Shown: piece by piece, positions 1 through 5,907 of the stretch
Layout of the letters: every line of letters begins with the position of its first letter
How positions within the stretch are numbered: position 1 is the first letter of the stretch
Translations under genes and position numbers: made by a program
From: a bacterium
GTDB lineage: Bacteria; Bdellovibrionota; Bdellovibrionia; Bdellovibrionales; UBA1609
NCBI GenBank assembly: GCA_021784635.1
Contig: JAJYHS010000287.1
Coordinates: forward strand, 1-5,974
DNA: 5,974 bases
Direction of reading: 5' to 3'
The notes under the pieces: model-generated
What the model was told of the DNA's origin: nothing
The model's input: only the letters and a program-made list of their open reading frames with translations
The model's database searches: none

Positions 1-1188
1 GCGACGGCCGTTGAGTGCTGTGAATACTACGCGAGCGAAGCCGAGCGGTTTGGAGCGGGTTTAAGAGTTAGTTTTGTACTCGGTGAAGACAGTCGGCTCG
101 AACATATCCCTCGCGGTCCGACACTTGTTATTTCTCCGTGGAACTTTCCGCTTGCGATATTGTGCGGCCAAGTGGCCGCCACAATTGTTAGTGGCAATAC
201 GTGCATCATGAAACCGGCGGAGCAAAGCTCACTCATAGGCGCACGACTTATGCGCCATTTGCTTGAAGCCGGTTGCCCCAAGGGAGTGGTTTCGTTTGTT
301 CCAGCATTGGGCGAAGACGTCGGTGCCTATCTCGTCGCGCATCCCGCCATTCGAACCATTAGTTTCACTGGCTCACGAGCCGTGGGTCTTGAAATTGTAA
401 AACAAACCGCAAATGTTCAACCCGGCCAAAATTTCGTGAAACGTGCGATTATTGAAATGGGCGGCAAAAACGCAATAATTATCGACTCGGACGCAGATCT
501 TGACGAGGCCGTTACTGGAGTTTTGTATTCGTCTTTTGGATATCAAGGGCAAAAATGTTCCGCATGCAGCCGTGTGATTGTACTTGAAGAAAATTACGAA
601 CGCTTTCTCAATCGTCTTGTCGAAGCGGCTCGCAGCATTTATGTGCGCGATGCCGCCGACCCGCATGCTTACATGGGGCCAATTGTCGATCACGAAGCTT
701 TTGATCGTATCACACGCACGATTCAAAAATTTTCCGAGCAAAGCGAGGGTGCTGGGACGCAATCGCGTCTGGTTTACCGTGGCGAAGCCCCAAGCGGAGG
801 GTATTACATTGGCCCGCATATTTTCGCGGATGTCGACCCGAATTCCGAGTTGGCGCAAGAAGAAATATTTGGTCCAGTCCTAGCTGTGATAAAAGCGAAT
901 AATCTCGACGAAGCAATAGAGATCGCAAATGCCACAAAATACGGTTTAACCGGCGGACTTTATTCGCGCTCCCCTGCCAATATCGCAAAAGTGCGTGATC
1001 AATTTTTGTGCGGCAACCTTTACGTGAATCGCGGAATCACGGGGGCGATGGTCGGGCGCCATCCGTTCGGTGGCTTTAAAATGTCAGGCCTTGGAAGTAA
1101 AACCGGCGGCCCAGAATACCTTTTACAATACATGGACCCGCGAGTTGTTACCGAGAACACCATTCGCCGAGGGTTTGCTCCAAAATGA
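1..1188 (+). CDS. L-glutamate gamma-semialdehyde (P5C) dehydrogenase, C-terminal part (5' end outside window)
   Basis: This is the NAD-dependent aldehyde dehydrogenase that oxidises glutamate semialdehyde (from P5C) to glutamate, the last step of proline breakdown in the cytoplasm. The frame is open from base 1, so 395 C-terminal residues are present and the start lies upstream. Visible aldehyde dehydrogenase landmarks, numbered from base 1, are ISPWNFP with Asn48, KPAEQS with Lys71, FTGS near residue 122, the general base Glu152 in EMGGKN, the catalytic Cys186 in GQKCSACSR, and EEIFGPVL near 287-294. The tail (NLYVNRGITGA, GRHPFGGFKMSG, GGPEYL, RVVTENT) is characteristic of P5C dehydrogenases of the RocA/PutA type rather than other aldehyde dehydrogenases. 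All key residues are present, so it should be active. A stand-alone enzyme (RocA/PruA) and the C-terminal half of a bifunctional PutA cannot be told apart here, so no symbol is given. Its last 66 bases overlap the convergent rhomboid gene. Confidence 0.95.
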   Translation, partial: ATAVECCEYYASEAERFGAGLRVSFVLGEDSRLEHIPRGPTLVISPWNFPLAILCGQVAATIVSGNTCIMKPAEQSSLIGARLMRHLLEAGCPKGVVSFVPALGEDVGAYLVAHPAIRTISFTGSRAVGLEIVKQTANVQPGQNFVKRAIIEMGGKNAIIIDSDADLDEAVTGVLYSSFGYQGQKCSACSRVIVLEENYERFLNRLVEAARSIYVRDAADPHAYMGPIVDHEAFDRITRTIQKFSEQSEGAGTQSRLVYRGEAPSGGYYIGPHIFADVDPNSELAQEEIFGPVLAVIKANNLDEAIEIANATKYGLTGGLYSRSPANIAKVRDQFLCGNLYVNRGITGAMVGRHPFGGFKMSGLGSKTGGPEYLLQYMDPRVVTENTIRRGFAPK

Positions 1189-2160
1189 TGGGCAATTATT
1201 GAGTTCGGGTAGCAATGGTTGACCGCGAATTTTACGCATACTCAATAAAATAAGCGCGGCCGCGATACCGCATAATTCGCCACCGAAGTGCGCCGCATAA
1301 GCGATACCACCCAACCCGGGAGGCGTCGCCCACTGCCCTGCGATATCTGAAAGCATCCAAAGCACCAAAGTGATCCACGCGGGCAAATACGCAAAACCCA
1401 CATAATCGCGTTTTGGTATAAATAAAAAATAGATGTAACGAACGGGACGAGTCCAAAGCATAACGCAAAAGAATGCGGCAATACCGCTAATTGCAGCGCT
1501 TGCGCCAATAAGTGGAATAGCCGATCCGTGGTTTACCGTCATGAACATCATGGCTCCCGCTATGCCTGACATCAAATAAATAACAAGCACGGCCAAACCG
1601 CCAAAAATCATTTCAAGGCTGCAACCGAAAATAAGAAAGAAAAGCATATTGCCAGAGAAGTGTGCGACCCCGCTGTGGACAAACTGGTAGGTGATCCAAT
1701 GTTTGAGATCATTATGTGCGGCGGTCACTCCAAGTTGATAGCTCGGGTCGGCATCACGCACGCTTTTAAATTCAGCAACCTTCTTCTCCCACCAGTTGAA
1801 CGCAATAGGATCGCCGATATTATCCGTGAGGCGCGTGGAGCGGTTGATAAATCCGTTATCGCGAACGGCAATGCCACCCAAAATTTCACGACCATCTCGG
1901 CCGCCAGGCTCCACTGCTCGATTCGCAAGATTCACCACACTGGCCAAATATCGCGTCGGATTCGACTTAATGTAATGGGCAAAGACGAGACCCTGCATTT
2001 GACTGAAAGCCGGTTGGCGTAACTCATTTTCTAAAACAATTTGCGATTTTTGCGCGGGCACATAGGTGTAAACCAAAACGGCCAAATTCAAAAAGAACAG
2101 CGCCCAAGTGACCGGGGCGCGAAAAATTGACTGAAATCCGGCTAAAAGCGGAAAAATCAT
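1123..2160 (-). CDS. Rhomboid-family intramembrane serine protease with large L1 loop insertion
   Basis: This 345-residue polytopic protein should cut membrane proteins within the inner membrane. About six hydrophobic segments are visible: near 16-34, 157-182, 188-207, 215-235, 257-272 and 287-307. The rhomboid signature is complete: HFSGN in the second segment (His167, Asn171; oxyanion-side residues), the GASA serine motif in the fourth (Ser221), and AHFGG in the sixth (His291), which gives the Ser-His dyad. The serine motif ends in Ala where GxSG is commoner; the position varies in the family. Between segments 1 and 2 lies about 115-120 residues of soluble sequence, much longer than the L1 loop of GlpG-type enzymes, and it should face the periplasm. 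The ATG shares ATGA with the upstream RDD gene and follows a GAGGGG, so translation is probably coupled. The last 21 residues are antisense to the dehydrogenase gene. Family is certain; substrate is unknown. Confidence 0.93.
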   Translation of the reverse strand: MIFPLLAGFQSIFRAPVTWALFFLNLAVLVYTYVPAQKSQIVLENELRQPAFSQMQGLVFAHYIKSNPTRYLASVVNLANRAVEPGGRDGREILGGIAVRDNGFINRSTRLTDNIGDPIAFNWWEKKVAEFKSVRDADPSYQLGVTAAHNDLKHWITYQFVHSGVAHFSGNMLFFLIFGCSLEMIFGGLAVLVIYLMSGIAGAMMFMTVNHGSAIPLIGASAAISGIAAFFCVMLWTRPVRYIYFLFIPKRDYVGFAYLPAWITLVLWMLSDIAGQWATPPGLGGIAYAAHFGGELCGIAAALILLSMRKIRGQPLLPELNNCPSFWSKPSANGVLGNNSRVHVL

Positions 2161-4157
2161 TTTCCCCTCGGGCTTGCGTTCTTCTCCAAAAATTCAACCA
2201 CGTGCACAAAACCGGTTCGATCAACAAATGTGCGGAATTGAGTGGTCGCCGCCGCGCTATGCAACGGCAGACTTGCCGGCATACGCATATCTTCAGACGT
2301 TGCACCCATTGCATATTGTGGCGACGGGTAACGTGCCAGATATTCCGCCAACCGCATTCGCGCCCGCGCCATTTGATTCGAATGTTTGAGCGCGAGGATT
2401 TGCCGGGCAAGTCTCATTTGCGACATCTTTTCTGCAAGAAGGGTTTTACCAACCTGGGCCGACAATGCATAGGAGTGCGATTGATAAAGCTTGTTAAACA
2501 ATTGTTCACCGACTCTTTGCCAAGCCAACGTATCGGGTTTATCCCGCCAATAGCGCATCAGTGCCGTCAGCTTTTGAATGTTGGAAGTACGTTCGATAAT
2601 TCGACACGTAGCCTCCGCAACAACTTTTTCGCCAAGCGATTTTCGTTGCCGGATTTTATTCAATGCCCGCGTACCCGGGCGGCTGATCGCTTCGACTAAT
2701 TCCTTGACGTTACGATTTAAAGGAAGCGACAAAAGCGGTTCATAGTTAATAGACGCCGGGTTTTGCGTAGAGTCGCCGCACTCGTACAAGCGTAGGTAGG
2801 CCAACGAAGCTTGCGTGGAATTCAACGCGTCGGAATATTCAGATGTCAGTCGCGAAAAGATTTGGCATCCACGACTCTGAAGTTTTGCACAGGACAACCC
2901 AATGTTCTCGTCACACATAAATGACGACACGCGAAGTTTAGCATCGTCATCAAGCGCGGAGTATGCGGCCGCAGCGACACCGTGTGCTTCTTTATTATGG
3001 CCAAGCGCTACCAGAAGCTTCAATCGTTGGGGAGTGGCAAAATCGGCGAGTTCCTTTACGTCCGGCAACTTTTGTAGAAACGACCACGCAAGCCGGTAGT
3101 CATTATGTGCCATCGCCTCGCGCTCGGCCCATATAAATGGAAAGACCTTTTGCACATGATTGAGAGCGGCCAATTCGCCCTTAACGTTCGACCATTTACC
3201 GTGCGCAATTTGGGTCATCCACTGGCTCATCGCGCATTCGACACTAGAAGAATTGAGCTGGCAAATTTTTGTTAAGTAGCTCTGTGAAAGGCCGGGCGCA
3301 TCGGCGTAAACAAACGATTTTGCAAGGTCAAGAAGAGGTTGTTCCGTTTTACCATACGGCAAATTTTCAACTTCCCCTTGAAGGCAATGTCTGCCAATGA
3401 TGCCGGCTGTATAGAGTGACATGGCGACACTTAGGCGTTTCGCTTGCGCACCATTTTCGTTCGGCCAGTTCGCCTGCGCATCCGAAACTTGTTCGCACAA
3501 AACGTTGTCGGCTTCGAGCTGTGCGATAAGCCCGTTTTGTTGCGAATACTGGTTGAGATAAGAAATTACGGTTGAGGCTAAAAAGATTACGGCCACGACG
3601 CCTACGGCCCAAAAAATACCCGAAACAATCAGCGCCGCCCGTCGCGTCGGGCTTTCAACTTTCCGATCGTTTCGCACTGAAATCACAACCGTGTCGGCCA
3701 CGCGATCGTGAATCGTCCGCCGAAGTTCATTGCCAAAAATTGCCAAAAACGGAACGCCTAATGCGATCCAACTTAAAAACCAAAAAAACGAACGCATCGC
3801 CGATTGGCCAAAGCGCGGTTTAGTACGATCCCAAAGATTGCAAACGCGTAAGCCCAAAAGTAACTGACCAACCGTGCCGCCCCAAAAAGTCACCATCAGC
3901 GTCTGATAAAGAAAGATCATGACGACGACAGAAAAAACAGAAAGTGCCGTTATAATTGGAATGCCCCACGCCGGAGCTGTGCCAAAAACTGCAGCCACTT
4001 TGATCGCGCGTTGAAACGGCGCCAGAATCAAATAAATAAAAGGCATCAGTACAATGGCGTAATCGATAACGCCCGCTGCAAATCGATCAAGTGGTGCCGC
4101 CCCATCACGGTTAGCGTCTTCGGATTTCGAACTTTGCGGACCAAAAAGTAACGACAT
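2157..4157 (-). CDS. RDD-family membrane protein with long C-terminal extracytoplasmic domain
   Basis: The first 200 of 666 residues form an RDD domain, named after a conserved Arg and two Asp. Arg25 and Asp32 sit in LDRFAAGVID, the GGTVGQLLLGLRV block is at 93-105, and the HDRVADTVV block at 150-158 holds Asp151. Hydrophobic segments lie near 29-48, 66-90, 122-142 and 175-201. A strongly basic stretch at 146-173 before the last segment suggests a cytoplasmic side there, which would put the remaining ~465 residues in the periplasm. That region is helical-looking, with possible degenerate TPR-like helix pairs, and has nine cysteines (221, 258, 299, 308, 415, 423, 431, 460, 518), consistent with disulfides in an oxidising compartment. 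RDD proteins have been linked to transport in some bacteria, but the role is not general. The C-terminal domain is not one I recognise. It is the middle gene of the operon: 6 nt after the first gene, ATGA overlap with rhomboid. Confidence 0.88.
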   Translation of the reverse strand: MSLLFGPQSSKSEDANRDGAAPLDRFAAGVIDYAIVLMPFIYLILAPFQRAIKVAAVFGTAPAWGIPIITALSVFSVVVMIFLYQTLMVTFWGGTVGQLLLGLRVCNLWDRTKPRFGQSAMRSFFWFLSWIALGVPFLAIFGNELRRTIHDRVADTVVISVRNDRKVESPTRRAALIVSGIFWAVGVVAVIFLASTVISYLNQYSQQNGLIAQLEADNVLCEQVSDAQANWPNENGAQAKRLSVAMSLYTAGIIGRHCLQGEVENLPYGKTEQPLLDLAKSFVYADAPGLSQSYLTKICQLNSSSVECAMSQWMTQIAHGKWSNVKGELAALNHVQKVFPFIWAEREAMAHNDYRLAWSFLQKLPDVKELADFATPQRLKLLVALGHNKEAHGVAAAAYSALDDDAKLRVSSFMCDENIGLSCAKLQSRGCQIFSRLTSEYSDALNSTQASLAYLRLYECGDSTQNPASINYEPLLSLPLNRNVKELVEAISRPGTRALNKIRQRKSLGEKVVAEATCRIIERTSNIQKLTALMRYWRDKPDTLAWQRVGEQLFNKLYQSHSYALSAQVGKTLLAEKMSQMRLARQILALKHSNQMARARMRLAEYLARYPSPQYAMGATSEDMRMPASLPLHSAAATTQFRTFVDRTGFVHVVEFLEKNASPRGK
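2164..2169 (-). promoter_or_regulatory. Shine-Dalgarno site of the rhomboid gene, inside the RDD gene
   Basis: The minus strand reads GAGGGG, then AAA, then the ATG at 2160-2158. The site lies within the last codons of the RDD gene, whose TGA overlaps the rhomboid start as ATGA. This fixes the rhomboid start and suggests that terminating ribosomes re-initiate, which would keep the two membrane proteins in a fixed ratio. The 3-nt spacing is short. Confidence 0.6.
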
Positions 4158-4161
4158 GTTG

Positions 4162-4165
4162 CCCT
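4162..4165 (-). promoter_or_regulatory. Shine-Dalgarno site of the RDD gene, overlapping the preceding stop codon
   Basis: The minus strand reads TAGGGCAACATG. The AGGG core shares its first two bases with the TAG stop of the upstream gene and lies 4 nt before the ATG at 4157-4155. This supports the chosen start and tight coupling of the first two operon genes. Confidence 0.55.
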
Positions 4166-4814
4166 AATTATTCTTCATTGCCACGGGTTGAACGTTCATT
4201 TCTTCGAGAGCGTGATTTTTCAAAAGCATAAAGTTCACATGTGCAACTAATCGCGACCTATCGCGAAGTTCAAAAATCTCAAAGGTATACTGTTTATCGT
4301 GAAACTTGGTCGGGCCCTTTATGTCATCGAACGGAATTTGAAATAGCGGCCCGTATTGTTTAACAAATGCGTTCAGATCTTGAACACGAATGCGGTGAGC
4401 ACCAGACTTTTGTTCAAAGCTGATCGACCGCAGAGAGTGATCCGACGTTAGCTTTAATGAATACCGGTTACCAAGTAACCCGAACCGTAACTGATCCACC
4501 AAAGTCGGCTCAAGACCCAAACTTGAAGGTTCACGTAGCGACTCTTGATTGATTTTTGCCGCCATGACAATGTCATGGTGAAGACCGGGACGAATGTCGA
4601 TGGACTGAGGAGCCCTGCTCGGAGCAGTGTGGTGCGAAAAAAACATCGCAACCACAATCGCCGAAAGCAGCGACACGACCAGTGCCTGCTTTTTTTGTTC
4701 CGGGGTTTTAGGAACAGGGGGAACTTCGCTGGCCTTAGGTTTTCGCACCCTATGCAGCGGGAATTCCACGATTTTGCCGTTATCCTTCTTTTTTGAATCG
4801 TCTTGTTCTGCCAT
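4164..4814 (-). CDS. Hypothetical bitopic inner-membrane protein, first gene of the rhomboid/RDD operon
   Basis: I do not recognise this 216-residue protein. A charged, proline-containing N-terminal segment (1-42, rich in Lys, Asp and Glu, with a VPPVPKTP stretch) precedes one hydrophobic segment at about 43-59. Then come roughly 155 soluble residues mixing beta-like and helical stretches (FGLLGNRYSLKL, YTFEIFELRD, VAHVNFMLL). Basic residues just before the membrane segment suggest N-terminus in the cytoplasm and C-terminus in the periplasm. No cysteines or known catalytic motif are visible. I chose the ATG at 4814 because extending in frame (to a TTG at 4898) would run into the divergent gene and has no good ribosome site. 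However, the strongest Shine-Dalgarno sequence here, AAGGAG at 4842-4847, is too far from 4814 and points at an out-of-frame ATG, so the true start is uncertain. The RDD gene follows after 6 nt. Confidence 0.78.
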   Translation of the reverse strand: MAEQDDSKKKDNGKIVEFPLHRVRKPKASEVPPVPKTPEQKKQALVVSLLSAIVVAMFFSHHTAPSRAPQSIDIRPGLHHDIVMAAKINQESLREPSSLGLEPTLVDQLRFGLLGNRYSLKLTSDHSLRSISFEQKSGAHRIRVQDLNAFVKQYGPLFQIPFDDIKGPTKFHDKQYTFEIFELRDRSRLVAHVNFMLLKNHALEEMNVQPVAMKNN

Positions 4815-4836
4815 ATGATATTCATCGGAAACTCCA

Positions 4837-4865
4837 TTGCGCTCCTTAATAGGAATTTCTATTAT
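4837..4865 (+). promoter_or_regulatory. Candidate sigma-70-type promoter of the TPR gene (possibly leaderless transcript)
   Basis: TTGCGC at 4837-4842 (3 of 6 bases of the -35 consensus) and TATTAT at 4860-4865 (5 of 6 of the -10 consensus) are separated by exactly 17 nt. A start about 7 nt after the -10 box would fall on base 4872, the A of the ATG. The TPR gene also lacks a well-placed Shine-Dalgarno sequence (AGGA at 4851-4854 is 17 nt away). The divergent arrangement across 57 nt leaves little room for any other promoter. The call rests on motif matching only. Confidence 0.4.
4842..4847 (-). promoter_or_regulatory. Strong Shine-Dalgarno sequence upstream of the operon, misplaced relative to the annotated start
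   Basis: The minus strand reads AAGGAG here. The nearest ATG (4837-4835) is 4 nt away but is in the +1 frame relative to the first operon gene. The in-frame ATG at 4814 is 27 nt away, with only a GGAG (4832-4835) 17 nt before it. The site may serve a leader reading frame, a stand-by binding site, or a start not readable with ordinary codons. Confidence 0.5.
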
Positions 4866-4871
4866 TGAGAC

Positions 4872-5897
4872 ATGAAGAAAATCGCGCATTCCGCTCAAAT
4901 GGTGCTCATAATCTCGATTTTAGCCCTGGGGCCAAAGGTGTTTGCCGCAGAGACGGCGTCCCTTTCGATTCCAGCCCGTGAACATTTGGCGTTTCAACTG
5001 TTAAAGAAAAAGTCGTATCAAAAGGCGATTAATTTACTCGCGCCTTACTCAAATGAAATTTCAGACATCGCGGCTATGGCTCTAGCTCTGGCGTACGGCA
5101 AGACTGGCGACGTACAAAGCGAAATTCAAATGCTCCAACAGGTACTGGTACATGATCCGCATCAGTTTCGGGCGGAGTATTTTCTCGGTATCGCATACAA
5201 CCGTGCCGGTAAAACCGTAAAAGCGGTTCAAAGTCTGAGACGAACGATCGCACTCGCCCCCAAATATCGCCCCAGCTATGATGAACTGTTAAAAATTTTT
5301 GCAAAACATAAGCTGGACTATGAAAGCCGCACGCTTCTCAGGCAAATGATTCAAGAGTTTGGCCGCCAAAAGGATCTGCTCGCCCGTCAATGTAAGCTCT
5401 ATTCAAATGACGGATTTCTTAAACAAGCTATTGAAACGTGCGAGCGGGCAATTGCGGCCGACGGATCGCTACCCGATAACCGGATTTTTCTCGCGCAAGC
5501 CTACTACAATAGCGGCAAGGTGACAGCCGCCGAGCGCGTTTTTAATGACGTCGCCCGACAGTTCAAAAAATCCGAATTTGCACAATACGCAACCGGCCAA
5601 TTCTACTACACGCAAAAAAATTATCCTGCGGCGGTCCGGTATTTATCTCTTGCCGCGAAGATCAAGCCCAAATCAGTGCGTTCGCAACTGACGCTCGCTC
5701 AATCGTTATTTAAAATTAAAAAATACAATCAGGCTTTGACTCATTTTAATATCGCCTGCCATCTCGACAAAAAGAGCGATAGTTATACCCAATTTGAAAA
5801 TGCAGCTACCCAGCTGCGCGACGAAAGAAACGATAATATGGCGGACAAATACGACGCGAAAACGGCGATTTGCCAGGGTGACGACTCGTCACCCTAG
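4872..5897 (+). CDS. Secreted tetratricopeptide-repeat protein
   Basis: This 341-residue protein starts with a typical Sec signal peptide: MKKIAHSAQ, a hydrophobic core VLIISILALG, and a likely cleavage after Ala25 or Ala26 (VFA-AE). There is no lipobox cysteine, so it should be soluble in the periplasm or exported further. The rest is almost entirely TPR-like helical pairs, with units near 36-58, 65-97, 99-131, 133-165, 168-198, 202-232, 235-266 and 268-300. These show the usual spacing of small and aromatic residues (for example AEYFLGIAYNRAGKTVKAVQ). TPR solenoids bind partner proteins, so a scaffold or adaptor role is expected, but no enzyme domain or partner can be named. It is transcribed divergently from the rhomboid operon across 57 nt. 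The last codons form one arm of a perfect inverted repeat ending at the first base of the TAG stop. A second Met (base 4899) would shorten the signal peptide and is less likely to be the start. Confidence 0.88.
   Translation: MKKIAHSAQMVLIISILALGPKVFAAETASLSIPAREHLAFQLLKKKSYQKAINLLAPYSNEISDIAAMALALAYGKTGDVQSEIQMLQQVLVHDPHQFRAEYFLGIAYNRAGKTVKAVQSLRRTIALAPKYRPSYDELLKIFAKHKLDYESRTLLRQMIQEFGRQKDLLARQCKLYSNDGFLKQAIETCERAIAADGSLPDNRIFLAQAYYNSGKVTAAERVFNDVARQFKKSEFAQYATGQFYYTQKNYPAAVRYLSLAAKIKPKSVRSQLTLAQSLFKIKKYNQALTHFNIACHLDKKSDSYTQFENAATQLRDERNDNMADKYDAKTAICQGDDSSP
5875..5895 (+). terminator. Perfect inverted repeat overlapping the TPR stop codon; possible terminator or 3' stabiliser
   Basis: AGGGTGACGA, a single C, then TCGTCACCCT: a perfect 10-base repeat that can fold into a 9-bp stem with a 3-base loop. 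It covers the last codons of the TPR gene and the T of its TAG stop. A run of six T (5917-5922) follows, but 21 nt later, so it is not a classical intrinsic terminator. A stem that protects the 3' end, or an operator, are alternatives. Confidence 0.5.
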
Positions 5898-5907
5898 CAG
5901 CAAACTA

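Noticed and set aside
373..858. Minus-strand open frame of 161 codons inside the dehydrogenase gene
   Set aside because: Lies wholly antisense to clearly conserved aldehyde dehydrogenase sequence and its translation has no recognisable domain; a shadow frame.
1189..1260. Bidirectional terminator between the dehydrogenase and rhomboid genes
   Set aside because: The genes overlap, and no stem followed by a T run was found near the dehydrogenase stop.
1660..2022. Plus-strand open frame of 120 codons opposite the rhomboid gene
   Set aside because: Lies under the rhomboid N-terminal half with no supporting signal; shadow frame.
1123..2160. Rhombosortase (GlyGly-CTERM processing enzyme)
   Set aside because: The protein is longer than usual for that subgroup, has a large L1 insertion, and no protein in the window carries a GlyGly-CTERM tail.
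2127..2699. Plus-strand open frame of 190 codons opposite the RDD gene
   Set aside because: Antisense to the RDD protein; composition rich in Arg, His and Cys typical of a shadow frame, no domain or ribosome site.
3731..3750. Tandem tgccaaaaat / tgccaaaaac repeat
   Set aside because: Only two 9-base copies inside the RDD coding region, explained by the codons of FLAIFGN; no sign of an array.
4454..4837. 127-codon minus-strand frame starting after AAGGAG
   Set aside because: Despite the good ribosome site, its translation is unlike a folded protein and it overlaps a gene with a clear membrane segment and soluble domain; kept only as a start-site question.
4872..4950. Lipoprotein signal on the TPR protein
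   Set aside because: No cysteine follows the hydrophobic core; the cleavage region VFA-AE fits signal peptidase I.
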